This document shows positions 51,186 through 60,932 of a stretch of DNA of 64,000 nt, one piece after another (the stretch's first letter is position 1; every line of letters begins with the position of its first letter). The position numbers and the translations under genes were made by a program. The notes under the pieces were generated by a model. That model did not search any database. It saw nothing but the letters and a program-made list of their open reading frames with translations, and was not told where the DNA came from. Origin of the DNA: Neisseria mucosa (GTDB lineage: Bacteria; Pseudomonadota; Gammaproteobacteria; Burkholderiales; Neisseriaceae); NCBI RefSeq assembly GCF_003044445.1, contig NZ_POWX01000013.1, positions 1 to 64,000 on the forward strand. The letters are read 5' to 3'.

Positions 51186-51941
51186 TTACTTACCTGTGGT
51201 TACTGCCTGTAATTGTTCCGAATAGGGGAAGTTTGCCCTTAACTGGGCTTCGTATTCGTAGGCTGCCTGGCTATTGCCCAAAGCGGTCGCCAATTTCCAA
51301 CCCAGCAGCAAATCATCTGCCTGTAAGACATCGACTTTGCTTTGATATTGGCGGAAATAATAATCCGCTTCGTTTAAATTGCCTGCCAGCATTTTGGTTC
51401 TTGCCAATTCTTTAAACGCAGGCGGGAACTGAGGTTGTGCGGCCAAAGAGCGTTCGAGATAAGCCTCCGCCAACGAATATTGCCCCATCTTTGCGCTGCA
51501 AATGCCCTTGTTGAGGTTGGCGATAAACGGGGAAGGATAAGTCGGATCGGCTAGGGCTTTGTCAAAATAACTGATGGACTGGGCGGGATTGTTCATCTCG
51601 CTGCACAAGAACCAGCCGTAGTTATTATTAATTTCCGCATTGTCAGGTTTCAAGGATAGGGACTTTTGGAAGCTTTCCTGTGCTTTGTCGCGCACTTTGA
51701 GATATTGATAGATTTGCGCGCGAACCAGCCATGCATCTTCATTGCTGCTGTCCGCTTTCAATGCCTCTTCAATGCTTACCGTTGCTTGACGGTAATCGCC
51801 CCCGCGCATGTATTCGATAGCCAACTGGGTTTTAATATTGGCGACCTGTGTCGCACGTTCCGCTCTGCTTGGACCTTTCGGGCCGGCGCATGCGCCCAAA
51901 ACCAAAGTTAAAATAATGGGTTGCCAAATGTTCAGTTTCAT
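51186..51941 (-). CDS. pilW: Type IV pilus biogenesis/stability lipoprotein PilW (PilF-like)
   Basis: A 251-residue outer-membrane lipoprotein with lipobox LGAC (Cys18) and six TPR units across about 35-240 (QLAIEYMRGGDYRQATVSIEEALKADSSN and so on). The homologues (PilF in Pseudomonas, PilW in meningococcus) are pilotins needed for PilQ secretin multimers and pilus stability. It starts 2 bases after rlmN, the conserved arrangement in proteobacteria. Confidence 0.92.
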   Translation of the reverse strand: MKLNIWQPIILTLVLGACAGPKGPSRAERATQVANIKTQLAIEYMRGGDYRQATVSIEEALKADSSNEDAWLVRAQIYQYLKVRDKAQESFQKSLSLKPDNAEINNNYGWFLCSEMNNPAQSISYFDKALADPTYPSPFIANLNKGICSAKMGQYSLAEAYLERSLAAQPQFPPAFKELARTKMLAGNLNEADYYFRQYQSKVDVLQADDLLLGWKLATALGNSQAAYEYEAQLRANFPYSEQLQAVTTGK

Positions 51942-51943
51942 AA

Positions 51944-53038
51944 TCAGCTCTGTTGTTCAACCAAAATTTGCTGCCATTTTTGTTGGCGGCGTGTTTTATC
52001 TTGTACTTGTCCTGCCAATTGACCGCAAGCTGCGTCAATATCGTCGCCACGTGTTTTGCGGACGGTTACCACGAATCCCGCCTGCTGCAAAATATCGCGG
52101 AAAACGCGGATATTTTCATTGGTAGAGCGTTCGTAGCCGGAATTTGGGAAGGGATTGAACGGAATCAGATTGAATTTGCACGGTACGTCTTTTACCAGCT
52201 CAATCAGTTCACGCGCATGCTGCGCCTTGTCATTGACTCCGTCTAGCATAACGTATTCAAAAGTAATGAAATCTCTTGGTGCTTTGACCAAATAGCGTTG
52301 ACATGCCGCCATCAATTCTTTCAACGGATATTTTTTATTCAGCGGAACGATTTGATCGCGTACTTCGTCATTGGAAGCATGAAGGGATACTGCCAGCGCG
52401 ACAGGCATCGCATCGCGCAACCTGTCCATTTGTGGCACCATACCTGATGTGGAAACGGTAACACGGCGGCGGCTTAGGCCGTAGCCATGATCGTCCAGCA
52501 TGATGCTCAATGCAGTAACGACGTTATCAAAGTTCGCCATCGGCTCGCCCATGCCCATCATCACCACATTGGAAATCACACGTTCGTTTTTCGGCGTAAC
52601 GCCCATCGCTTTGTTTGCCCACCACAATTGCCCGATGATTTCGGCAGCAGTCAGATTACGATTGAAACCTTGGCGGCCGGTAGAACAGAAGGTGCATTCC
52701 AATGCGCAGCCGACTTGCGAGGAAATACACAACGTACCGCGTTCTGCTTCGGGAATAAACACCGTTTCCACGCCGTTGCCCGTTCCTACATCCAGCAGCC
52801 ATTTGCGCGTACCATCGGAGGATTCTTGCGCCATCATCAGTTTGGGCACATCCACGCTTGCCTGTTCGTTGAGTTTCAGGCGCAGGGATTTTGCCAAATC
52901 GGTCATTTCATCGAAACTTTGCGCACCGGCTTGGTGAATCCAGCGCATGACTTGTTTGGCACGGAACGGTTTTTCGCCCATCTCGGCAAAATGATGGGTC
53001 AGACCGTTTAAATCGTAATTCAGCAGATTGGTTTTCAT
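51944..53038 (-). CDS. rlmN: Dual-specificity 23S rRNA/tRNA methyltransferase RlmN
   Basis: A 364-residue radical-SAM enzyme that methylates C2 of A2503 in 23S rRNA and A37 in some tRNAs. The radical-SAM cluster is CALECTFC (Cys111, 115, 118), and the methyl-carrying Cys is in DAACGQL (Cys338). GMGEPMANFDNV (about 172-183) is conserved. The gene heads the rlmN-pilW-rodZ-ispG operon. Confidence 0.95.
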   Translation of the reverse strand: MKTNLLNYDLNGLTHHFAEMGEKPFRAKQVMRWIHQAGAQSFDEMTDLAKSLRLKLNEQASVDVPKLMMAQESSDGTRKWLLDVGTGNGVETVFIPEAERGTLCISSQVGCALECTFCSTGRQGFNRNLTAAEIIGQLWWANKAMGVTPKNERVISNVVMMGMGEPMANFDNVVTALSIMLDDHGYGLSRRRVTVSTSGMVPQMDRLRDAMPVALAVSLHASNDEVRDQIVPLNKKYPLKELMAACQRYLVKAPRDFITFEYVMLDGVNDKAQHARELIELVKDVPCKFNLIPFNPFPNSGYERSTNENIRVFRDILQQAGFVVTVRKTRGDDIDAACGQLAGQVQDKTRRQQKWQQILVEQQS

Positions 53039-53203
53039 GTGGTTTATTTCTTGGTAAAGCTTTTGAATAAAGGCTGCCGTTGGTTATAAGTCTTGTGAAT
53101 CTGATGGAGAAGGGAGCTTCGCAACAGTCTGGAAAATTTCCCCAATCCTTTTTTAGCAAACAGCTTTTATTCTCAGCCTTCTTCTATCATATTTTCAGAC
53201 GCC

Positions 53204-53235
53204 CCCCCATTTTAGAAAGGTCGTCTGAAAACAGA
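53204..53235. other. Single uptake sequences between ndk and rlmN
   Basis: TTTCAGACGCCCCCC (a mismatched copy, about 53190) and AAAGGTCGTCTGAAAAC (53215-53232) in a 267-base gap; otherwise nothing recognised. Confidence 0.6.
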
Positions 53236-53305
53236 TTGAGACAAACAATATCGACAAAACCGTCCAAACGCCCGACCCGGTCGGACGCTCGAACGGCATT
53301 TATCG

Positions 53306-53731
53306 TTAACGCGGGCAGATTTCGCTTTGGCTGAAGAAGTAGGCAATCTCGATTGCTGCGTTTTCCAGACTATCAGAGCCATGTACAGCGTTTACGCTCA
53401 GGGATTCTGCAAAATCCGCACGTATCGTACCGGGAGCAGCTTCGGCAGGGTTAGTCGCGCCCATCAGCTCACGGTTTTTTGCAACAGCATTTTCACCTTC
53501 CAATACCTGAATCATCACAGGACCGCTGGTCATAAAGGCAACCAAGCTGTCGTAAAAAGGACGCTCTTTGTGCACAGCATAAAACTCTTGGGCTTCGCGC
53601 ACGCTGAGGTGCTTCATTTTGGCAGCGACAATACGCAGTCCGTTGTCTTCAAAACGGCTGTAAATTTTGCCGATTACATTTTTACCTACAGCATCGGGTT
53701 TAACGATGGAGATCGTGCGCTCAATAGCCAT
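53306..53731 (-). CDS. ndk: Nucleoside diphosphate kinase
   Basis: A 141-residue enzyme that transfers the gamma phosphate between nucleoside triphosphates and diphosphates by a phosphohistidine intermediate. The catalytic His is in NAVHGSDS (His117). Conserved IVKPDAV (9-15), ERPFY (56-60) and GATNP (91-95) are present. It is flanked by short gaps from both neighbours. Confidence 0.97.
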   Translation of the reverse strand: MAIERTISIVKPDAVGKNVIGKIYSRFEDNGLRIVAAKMKHLSVREAQEFYAVHKERPFYDSLVAFMTSGPVMIQVLEGENAVAKNRELMGATNPAEAAPGTIRADFAESLSVNAVHGSDSLENAAIEIAYFFSQSEICPR

Positions 53732-53849
53732 ATTATGTCCTTGTTTTTATTGCGTTGTGCAATAGTCTGAGGTTGAGGAAAATGAACTGCTATTTTATCA
53801 AATTTCAGTTTGCTTTGGGAAAAGCTACTCTTTTTTCTTTGCCTAAATC

Positions 53850-54986
53850 TTATTTTTTCAACGTCAGATGCGGCTGTTCCAAATAGACTTCCGATTGCAT
53901 TTCCACCATACGGCTGGCAGTGCGGGTAAATTCTTCGGCAAAATCGCCCTCGACATAAATATCGTTTACGCCTACCGCGCTGGTTGCACAGAGTTTCACT
54001 CGGAAATCGTACAGTACATCAATCAGCCAAGTAAGGCGGCGCGCTTCGGCTTTTTCCTGCGGAGTCAGGCGCTCCAATCCTGATACGAACACCATTTCAT
54101 AATGTTCGGCCAGATAGAGGTAATCGGCTTGCGAACGCGGTCCAAAGCATAAAGCGCGGAAATCGAACCAAATGGCGCGATCGGATTGGGCTTTGTGCGG
54201 AATTTCTCGCCCGTGTATCACGCTGACGCCGGGATTCAATTCGGCAATTCCCGCCATTTCTTTAAATAACGCAGCCAATTTTTGCTCATTTTCTTCATTG
54301 TTGGGAACGAAGAAAATCTCGGCAGGACGTAAAGTGCGCAAACGGTAGTCTTCTCCGCCATCAACATTTAAGACGGTCAGGCTGGATTCAATCAGCGCAA
54401 TGGTCGGCAGAAAACTGCTTCTGTTTTGACCTTGGGGATAAAGTTCAGACGGAGCATAGTTGGAAGTTGCCACCAAAACTACGCCTTCGCTCAACAAGTT
54501 TTCCAGCAGGCGACCCAGAATCATCGCATCTGCAATATCGCTGACGTGGAATTCGTCAAAACACAATACACGGGTTTCTTTGGCGATCTCGGCAGCTACT
54601 GCCTTTAAAGGATTAGCTTCGCTTTTCAAGTCTTTCAAACGCTTATGGATTTCCGCCATAAAAGCATGAAAGTGGACACGGCGTTTGCGGCGGTATGGTA
54701 AGCAGCCGAAAAAAGCGTCCATCAAAAAACTTTTGCCGCGACCCACGCCGCCATAAAAATACAAACCTTTCGGCACTTGAGGAGAGCGCAGGCTGCGTCC
54801 TAGAAAGCGATTGCGTTTGCGTTTGAACATCATCAGTTCCGTCCACAAACGATCCAAATATTCAATTGCCCGCGCTTGTGCTTCATCGCGGATAAAATTT
54901 GGTTGTTCGGCTGCAGCCTGATACCAAGTCAGCGGGCTGTGGTTCTCAAACGGAGGGGCGACAAACAGTTGACCTCTATCACTCAT
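53850..54986 (-). CDS. zapE: AFG1-family ATPase ZapE
   Basis: A 378-residue P-loop ATPase. Walker A is GGVGRGKS (79-86); Walker B lies in RVLCFDEFHVSD (about 150-161), followed by VLVATSNYAPSELYPQG (about 185-201, sensor 1 region). ZapE associates with the division ring in enterobacteria and is related to mitochondrial Afg1. The start at 54986 (MSDRGQLFV) has no better alternative. Confidence 0.93.
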   Translation of the reverse strand: MSDRGQLFVAPPFENHSPLTWYQAAAEQPNFIRDEAQARAIEYLDRLWTELMMFKRKRNRFLGRSLRSPQVPKGLYFYGGVGRGKSFLMDAFFGCLPYRRKRRVHFHAFMAEIHKRLKDLKSEANPLKAVAAEIAKETRVLCFDEFHVSDIADAMILGRLLENLLSEGVVLVATSNYAPSELYPQGQNRSSFLPTIALIESSLTVLNVDGGEDYRLRTLRPAEIFFVPNNEENEQKLAALFKEMAGIAELNPGVSVIHGREIPHKAQSDRAIWFDFRALCFGPRSQADYLYLAEHYEMVFVSGLERLTPQEKAEARRLTWLIDVLYDFRVKLCATSAVGVNDIYVEGDFAEEFTRTASRMVEMQSEVYLEQPHLTLKK

Positions 54987-55027
54987 ATCTGACCTTTATT
55001 ATGTTTTTGGGTTTGACAATTACGTTT

Positions 55028-55134
55028 TATAGTAGATTAAATTTAAACCAGTACGGCGTTGCCTCGCCTTGCCGTACTATTTGTACTGTCTGCGGCTTCG
55101 TCGCCTTGTCCTGATTTAAATTTAATCCACTATA
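55028..55134. repeat. Correia element, short form (107 bp)
   Basis: TATAGTAGATTAAATTTAAACC and TTAAATTTAATCCACTATA ends. The left terminal repeat has one change (TAGTAG instead of TAGTGG). It lies about 40 bases upstream of zapE on the promoter side. Confidence 0.92.
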
Positions 55135-55249
55135 TCAACGGGCAATCATTAAAAGAAACGTATTATAGATGATTTCAGACGACCCTATGAATTTTCCATT
55201 ACAAATTCCACACAAATTCCGAAAACAATAGAGAACCATATTTTCAGAC

Positions 55250-55279
55250 GAAAAAAAAACGCCGCATTTCTGCGGCGTT
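55250..55279 (-). terminator. Terminator of ihfB
   Basis: On the minus strand, AACGCCGCA and TGCGGCGTT with loop GAAA then nine T, 14 bases after the ihfB stop. A strong Rho-independent terminator. Confidence 0.92.
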
Positions 55280-55292
55280 CGTTTATTCAGGT

Positions 55293-55607
55293 TTAGTTGG
55301 CATTTTCTTGTAAAGCCAAGTCCACTCGTTCGCGCAATTCCTTGCCGGGCTTGAAGTGAGGGACGTGTTTTTCAGGCACTTCCACACGTTCGCCGGTTTT
55401 GGGGTTGCGACCGATACGGGCCGGGCGATGGTTCAAATCGAAGCTGCCGAAGCCACGGATTTCAATACGCTGACCGCGAGCCAGCGAGCGGGTCATGGTA
55501 TCAACCAAAACCTTTACGCTGTATTCAACGTCTTTTGCCAGCAATTGGTTACCGTTTTTCTCGGCAAAAACTTCTGCCAAACGAACCATTAATTCAGACT
55601 TCGTCAT
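55293..55607 (-). CDS. ihfB: Integration host factor subunit beta
   Basis: A 104-residue DNA-bending protein, slightly longer than the E. coli 94 residues. HU/IHF signature RGFGSFDLNHRPARIGRNPKTG (about 56-77), including the Pro of the intercalating beta arm. It lies 10 bases downstream of rpsA in the conserved cmk-rpsA-ihfB order. IHF is relevant here because full-length Correia elements carry IHF sites. Confidence 0.96.
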   Translation of the reverse strand: MTKSELMVRLAEVFAEKNGNQLLAKDVEYSVKVLVDTMTRSLARGQRIEIRGFGSFDLNHRPARIGRNPKTGERVEVPEKHVPHFKPGKELRERVDLALQENAN

Positions 55608-55617
55608 GTCTGCAACC

Positions 55618-57303
55618 TTATTCTTGGTCGCCGGACAGTTTCGCTTTCAGCAAGTCGCCGAGGCTGGTAGTACCTGCGCTGGCGGTTGCAGCAGCGTTGA
55701 CTGAATTCAGGGCTTCGCGGTTTTCTTTAGCGTCTTTAGCTTTAACAGACAGGCGGATGCTGCGGTTTTTGCGGTCGACGGTTACGATAACGGCTTCAAC
55801 CTCGTCACCTTCTTTCAGTTTGGTGGTCAGGTCTTCAACGCGGTCGGCTGCGAATTCGGAAGCAGGCAGGTAGCCTTCTACTTCGTCAGACAGGGCAACA
55901 ACGGCACCTTTGGCATCAACAGATTTCACAGAACCTTTAACCAAAGAACCTTTGTCGTTTACGCTGATGAAGTTACCGAAAGGATCGCCTTCCAGTTGTT
56001 TGATACCCAAAGAGATGCGCTCTTTGTCAACGTCGATTGCCAATACAACGGCTTCAACTTCTTCGCCTTTTTTGTATTTGCGTACAGCTTCTTCGCCGGC
56101 TTCAGTCCAAGACAGGTCAGACAGGTGAACCAGACCGTCGATACCGCCGGGCAGACCTACGAATACGCCGAAGTCAGTGATGGATTTAACTGCGCCGGAG
56201 ATTTTGTCGCCTTTGTTGTGGTTGGCGGCAAATTCTTCCCAAGGATTGGCTTGGCATTGTTTCATACCCAAAGAGATACGGCGGCGGTCTTCGTCGATTT
56301 CCAGAATCATGACTTCGACTTCGTCACCCAGTTGAACAACTTTGCTTGGGTGTACGTTTTTGTTGGTCCAGTCCATTTCGGAAACGTGTACCAAGCCTTC
56401 GATACCTTGTTCGATTTCAACGAACGCACCGTAATCAGTCAGGTTGGATACTTTACCGAACAGGCGGGTACCTTGTGGGTAACGACGGGTCAGACCGCTC
56501 CAAGGATCTTCGCCCAGTTGTTTCATGCCCAAAGAAACGCGTTGTTTGTCTTGATCGAATTTCAGGACTTTGGCTTCAACTTCTTGACCGACTTCCAAAA
56601 CTTCGCTCGGGTGTTTCACACGGCGCCATGCCAGGTCGGTGATGTGCAACAGACCGTCGATACCGCCCAAGTCAACGAACGCACCGTAGTCGGTGATGTT
56701 TTTAACGATACCTTTGATGATAGAGCCTTCTTGCAGGTTTTCCAGCAGGGCTTTGCGCTCTTCACCCAAAGTAGCTTCCAGAACGGCGCGGCGGGAAACC
56801 ACGACGTTGTTGCGTTTTTTGTCCAGTTTGATGACTTTGAATTCGATTTCTTTGCCTTCAAAGTGGGAAGTGTCTTTAACGGGACGTACGTCAACCAAAG
56901 AACCCGGCAGGAATGCGCGGATGCTGTTGATCATAACGGTCAGGCCGCCTTTGACTTTGCCATTGATAACGCCGGACAGGATGTCGCCGTTTTCCATCGC
57001 TTCTTCCAAAGCGATCCAGTCGGCAGCACGTTTGGCTTTTTCGCGGGACAGTTTGGTTTCGCCGAAGCCGTTTTCAACGGACTCGATGGTAACGGTAACG
57101 AAATCGCCAACTTTAACTTCAATCTCGCCCTGAGCGTTTTTGAATTCAGCAACGTCAATCAGAGATTCTGATTTCAGACCTGCGTTTACAGTGACGAAGT
57201 TTTGATCAATGCCGACTACTTCGGCAGTAATCACTTCACCTGGGTTCATCTCTTGCAGGGTAAAGCTTTCTTCAAGCAGCTGGGCAAAATTTTCCATAGT
57301 CAT
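55618..57303 (-). CDS. rpsA: 30S ribosomal protein S1
   Basis: A 561-residue protein with six S1 RNA-binding domains, recognisable from repeated KGIVKNITDYGAFVDLGGIDGLLHITDL-type blocks (third at about 190-260, fourth about 278-350, fifth about 365-435, sixth about 452-520). It recruits mRNA to the 30S subunit. The length is standard. It is transcribed with ihfB; cmk is upstream, separated by about 155 bases containing an uptake-sequence pair. Confidence 0.97.
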   Translation of the reverse strand: MTMENFAQLLEESFTLQEMNPGEVITAEVVGIDQNFVTVNAGLKSESLIDVAEFKNAQGEIEVKVGDFVTVTIESVENGFGETKLSREKAKRAADWIALEEAMENGDILSGVINGKVKGGLTVMINSIRAFLPGSLVDVRPVKDTSHFEGKEIEFKVIKLDKKRNNVVVSRRAVLEATLGEERKALLENLQEGSIIKGIVKNITDYGAFVDLGGIDGLLHITDLAWRRVKHPSEVLEVGQEVEAKVLKFDQDKQRVSLGMKQLGEDPWSGLTRRYPQGTRLFGKVSNLTDYGAFVEIEQGIEGLVHVSEMDWTNKNVHPSKVVQLGDEVEVMILEIDEDRRRISLGMKQCQANPWEEFAANHNKGDKISGAVKSITDFGVFVGLPGGIDGLVHLSDLSWTEAGEEAVRKYKKGEEVEAVVLAIDVDKERISLGIKQLEGDPFGNFISVNDKGSLVKGSVKSVDAKGAVVALSDEVEGYLPASEFAADRVEDLTTKLKEGDEVEAVIVTVDRKNRSIRLSVKAKDAKENREALNSVNAAATASAGTTSLGDLLKAKLSGDQE

Positions 57304-57392
57304 ATATACTCTTTTCGGTACACCGCCAAGGGGTGCAGGGTAGGTTGGAGAATGCCTGCCGCCCTTGGCACGGCAGGCTTTGAAAATAAATA

Positions 57393-57432
57393 TTTCAGAC
57401 GACCTTTAGATGCTCCAAAGGTCGTCTGAAAC
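57393..57432. terminator. Paired uptake-sequence hairpin between cmk and rpsA
   Basis: TTTCAGACGACCTTT and AAAGGTCGTCTGAAAC face outward around a short loop, a possible terminator for cmk that leaves rpsA on its own promoter. Confidence 0.7.
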
Positions 57433-57458
57433 AAAACGCAGGGATTATACCCTAATTT

Positions 57459-58118
57459 TTAAACTTTATGATACCAATCAAGCACTTTTTTTACAGCTTC
57501 TTCGATACTCAGCCCGCTTGTATCCAAAAGCTCCGCGTCGGGAAGCTGCTTTAAGGGGGCGACACTGCGGCGGCGGTCCGCTTCATCGCGTGCTTCGATG
57601 TCCGACAAAATCCGTTCAAATTCCAAGCCTTCGCACGGAATGCCGATTTGTTTGGCGCGGCGTTCCGCCCGTATTTTCGCACCTGCGGTCAGGAAAATCT
57701 TTAACGCCGCATCAGGGAAAACAACCGAACCCATATCGCGCCCATCGGCGACCAAACCTTTTTCCGTCAGAAAATCACGCTGCCGCTGCAAAAGCGCAGT
57801 ACGCACTTTCGGCAACTGTGCCACCGCAGAAGCGCCCATACCGATTGCTTCGCTGCGGATTTGTCCTGAAACGTCTTCATTATCCAAAAATACTTGCGAG
57901 CCTTCAAAACGGGCGGGCAGATTTTCCGCCAATGCGGCAACCGCCTCTTCATCGCTCCATTCCACATCCCGTTTCTTCGCATACAGCGCGGTCAGGCGGT
58001 ATAACGCGCCGGAGTCCAGATAATCAAATCCCAAAGCCTGAGCGACGCGGGAAGCGACTGTCCCTTTCCCTGACGCACTGGGTCCGTCGATAGCGATGAC
58101 TTTTTGTTTGGTATTCAT
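57459..58118 (-). CDS. cmk: Cytidylate kinase
   Basis: A 219-residue kinase that phosphorylates CMP and dCMP with ATP. Walker A IDGPSASGKGTVA (about 10-22), the CMP-binding LDSGALYR (about 35-42) and DGRDMGSVVFPDA (about 127-139) are present. The length is typical. It is first gene of the cmk-rpsA-ihfB cluster. Confidence 0.95.
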   Translation of the reverse strand: MNTKQKVIAIDGPSASGKGTVASRVAQALGFDYLDSGALYRLTALYAKKRDVEWSDEEAVAALAENLPARFEGSQVFLDNEDVSGQIRSEAIGMGASAVAQLPKVRTALLQRQRDFLTEKGLVADGRDMGSVVFPDAALKIFLTAGAKIRAERRAKQIGIPCEGLEFERILSDIEARDEADRRRSVAPLKQLPDAELLDTSGLSIEEAVKKVLDWYHKV

Positions 58119-58283
58119 ATTTTAACTTTCTGAATAATGTAGAAGGTCGTCTGAAAACAGATACACCGGAAATATCTTAACTTTTGCGAATATACAGGTA
58201 ATGGTTAAAGTTCCAGGACGACCTGGAATTTTACAGGGGTAATGTTAAAAAGCAAATTTGACTATTCGTCAGTTACTTCACCA

Positions 58284-58330
58284 GAAAAGGTCGTCTGAAA
58301 GCCCTATTTTTGGTTTTCAGACGACCTTTC
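58284..58330. terminator. Paired uptake-sequence hairpin downstream of argH
   Basis: AAAAGGTCGTCTGAAAGCC and GGTTTTCAGACGACCTTTC arms beyond the argH stop. Confidence 0.78.
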
Positions 58331-58343
58331 TATCTATTCCTTT

Positions 58344-59723
58344 TTAAGCCAACAATTCCCGCCAGCGTTTCACTTGAAAGCGGACTTGCTCCGGTGCGGT
58401 TCCGCCCAAGTGGTTGCGCGCGTTTAGGCTGCCTTCGGGTGTCAGTACGCCGTACACGTCGTCTGAAATCAGGTTGCTGAAACCTTGCAGGATTGCAAGC
58501 GGCAGTTCGCTCAAATCAACGCCCGCTTGGTCGGCATGGCGTACGGCTTGGGCAACGACTTCGTGGCTGTCGCGGAAAGGCATGCCTTTTTTCACCAAGT
58601 AATCCGCCAAATCGGTGGCGGTGGCAAAGCCCTGCATCACGGCGGCGCGCATATTGTCGGGTTTGACGGTCACGCCGCGCATCATGTCGGCGTAAATCCG
58701 CAGGGTGTCGATGAGCGTGTCGGCGGTGTCAAACAGCGGTTCTTTGTCTTCCTGATTGTCTTTGTTGTACGCCAAGGGCTGAGATTTCATCAAGGTAATC
58801 AATCCGATAAGGTGTCCGATGACTCTGCCGGATTTGCCGCGCACGAGTTCGGGAACGTCGGGATTTTTCTTCTGCGGCATGATGGACGAACCCGTACAGA
58901 AACGGTCGGCGATGTCGATAAAGCCGAAACGCGGACTCATCCACAAAATCAATTCTTCAGACAGGCGGCTCAGGTGAACCATAATCAGCGAGGCGGCGGC
59001 GGTGAACTCGACGGCAAAATCGCGGTCGGATACGGCATCGAGCGAGTTTTGGCAGATTTGTTCGAAACCCAACAATTCGGCGGTGATTTCGCGCTGAATC
59101 GGATAAGTCGTACCGGCAAGGGCGGCAGCACCAAGCGGCATACGGTTGACGCGTTTGCGACAGTCGGTCATGCGCTCGAAATCGCGTCCGAGCATTTCGA
59201 CATAGGCGAGCATGTGGTGTCCGAAGCTGACGGGCTGGGCGACTTGCAGATGGGTAAAACCGGGCATGACGGTTTCGGCGTTTTGTTCCGCCAAATCGAC
59301 CAAAGCCGTTTGCAGGCCTCGAATCAGGTCTTGAATAACGGTAATCTGGTCGCGCAGCCACAGGCGGATATCGGTGGCAACTTGGTCGTTGCGGCTGCGT
59401 CCGGTGTGCAGGCGTTTGCCCGCGTCGCCGATTTTGTCGGTCAGGCGGCGTTCGATGTTCATGTGGACATCTTCCAAATCCAGAGACCAAGAAATAGTAC
59501 CGTCCTTGATTTCTGCTATAATCTCCGCCATTCCGTGACGGATCGCCGCCAAATCTTCTTCACTCAAAACGCCTGATTGAACAAGCATTTGCGCGTGCGC
59601 CAGCGAACCCTGAATGTCCCACTCGGCAAGCCGTTTATCGAAATCGATCGAACCGGTGTATTTTTTTACCAGTTCGGAAACAGGCTCGTTGAAACGGCCA
59701 GACCAGGTTTTGTCCTTACTCAT
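58344..59723 (-). CDS. argH: Argininosuccinate lyase
   Basis: A 459-residue enzyme that splits argininosuccinate into arginine and fumarate, the last step of arginine synthesis. The fumarase/aspartase signature GSSIMPQKKNP (about 277-287) with the catalytic Ser is present, along with TGRSRNDQVATD (about 107-118) and TVMPGFTHLQ with the catalytic His (about 154-163). It is monocistronic, with a uptake-sequence terminator. Confidence 0.97.
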   Translation of the reverse strand: MSKDKTWSGRFNEPVSELVKKYTGSIDFDKRLAEWDIQGSLAHAQMLVQSGVLSEEDLAAIRHGMAEIIAEIKDGTISWSLDLEDVHMNIERRLTDKIGDAGKRLHTGRSRNDQVATDIRLWLRDQITVIQDLIRGLQTALVDLAEQNAETVMPGFTHLQVAQPVSFGHHMLAYVEMLGRDFERMTDCRKRVNRMPLGAAALAGTTYPIQREITAELLGFEQICQNSLDAVSDRDFAVEFTAAASLIMVHLSRLSEELILWMSPRFGFIDIADRFCTGSSIMPQKKNPDVPELVRGKSGRVIGHLIGLITLMKSQPLAYNKDNQEDKEPLFDTADTLIDTLRIYADMMRGVTVKPDNMRAAVMQGFATATDLADYLVKKGMPFRDSHEVVAQAVRHADQAGVDLSELPLAILQGFSNLISDDVYGVLTPEGSLNARNHLGGTAPEQVRFQVKRWRELLA

Positions 59724-59801
59724 GGTTTCATCCTCAGATAAAATAACAGAGCCGCTAAGGCTCGTATAAACGCATTAAAAGAAAACGGTTGGAAATATTT
59801 T

Positions 59802-60842
59802 ATGTCTATTATACGTCAAATCAACAATACATTCGCCGCCCCGGACCTGCGCAATTCCGCGACGGTCGTGCGCCTTTTGATTATTGTCTTGGGCAGTCTG
59901 TTTTTTCTGCCCTTAATCAGCGATTCCTCACTCTCCTATTCCGCAGAAATTTACCATCACTCCAAATGGATTTTCCCCGTACTTTTGGGTATTTTGATCA
60001 AAGCCTATTTTGTCAATATATTCGTACCTTCCATCAAAGAAGCACCCTACGGCGTCATCATTACCTATCTTTTGAACCTGTCGATATTTGTGATTGTTGA
60101 TTTTGTCGTTTTAAAAACGAATGGCAGATCGCTCTCGCAACATTTTTTCCTGTTCAACCTTTTCCTGCTCGGGCTGATGTATTACGAAGCTTCGCGCCGG
60201 AACGGCCTTGCGCCTTCGATTTCCGAAGCCCGCCTTAGCGCGCTGACCGCCCGCATCCGCCCGCATTTCCTGTTCAACAGCCTCAACGCCGCCATCAGCC
60301 TCATCCGCCTGCGTCCGTATGATGCGGAAACCCTGCTGGAGAACCTCGCCAACCTCTTCCGCGCCCAACTGCGCGACGGCAGCCAAAGCAGCACTTTAGG
60401 ACAGGAAATCGAATGGGCGCAGGAATACATCGCCATCGAACAAATCCGCATGGGCCATATGCGCGTGCAGGTAATGTGGCAGCACCAGGCGCCCGATGAC
60501 GCGGAAACACCGCACCTCCTGCTCCAACCCCTTTTGGAAAACGCGGTCTTCCACGGCGTCGAATCGACCCACCGTCCCGGTATGATTACCGTGTTTACCA
60601 AGCTCAACAAATCATCCATCTACATCCGCATTGAAAACCCGTACACCCCGCCCGAAAGCAGCGAAAACGCCAAACCGCACAAAGGCAACTCAATGGCATT
60701 GCACAACCTCAAAGAACGCCTGACGCTGATGTACGACAACGATGCCAAAATCCAAAGCCGCCAACTCGACGGCATCTTCCGCGTCGACATCCGCCTGCCT
60801 TACCGCAAAAAAGCCTCTGATGTGAACAGGCTGTTCGGTTGA
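59802..60842 (+). CDS. LytS/AlgZ-type membrane sensor histidine kinase
   Basis: A 346-residue protein. Four to six hydrophobic segments in about 20-125 form the sensor part. The His_kinase domain carries the phosphoacceptor in RPHFLFNSLNAAISLIRLRP (His about 154), and the ATPase domain has LLQPLLENAVFHGVES (N box, about 240-255) and NSMALHNLKERL (G2-like). This is the AlgZ/LytS/YehU architecture. No LytTR response regulator is adjacent; the partner must be elsewhere. It diverges from argH. Confidence 0.9.
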   Translation: MSIIRQINNTFAAPDLRNSATVVRLLIIVLGSLFFLPLISDSSLSYSAEIYHHSKWIFPVLLGILIKAYFVNIFVPSIKEAPYGVIITYLLNLSIFVIVDFVVLKTNGRSLSQHFFLFNLFLLGLMYYEASRRNGLAPSISEARLSALTARIRPHFLFNSLNAAISLIRLRPYDAETLLENLANLFRAQLRDGSQSSTLGQEIEWAQEYIAIEQIRMGHMRVQVMWQHQAPDDAETPHLLLQPLLENAVFHGVESTHRPGMITVFTKLNKSSIYIRIENPYTPPESSENAKPHKGNSMALHNLKERLTLMYDNDAKIQSRQLDGIFRVDIRLPYRKKASDVNRLFG

Positions 60843-60866
60843 GAAAACATCATCGAATATGACAAC

Positions 60867-60915
60867 AAAGGTCGTCTGAAAACCCGATTGAAAAGGGTTT
60901 TCAGACGACCTTTTT
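60867..60915. terminator. Paired uptake-sequence hairpin between the kinase and the GST gene
   Basis: AAAGGTCGTCTGAAAACCC and GGGTTTTCAGACGACCTTTTT arms with an extended stem, between convergent genes. Confidence 0.85.
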
Positions 60916-60932
60916 GTTTTAATAGCCTTGAT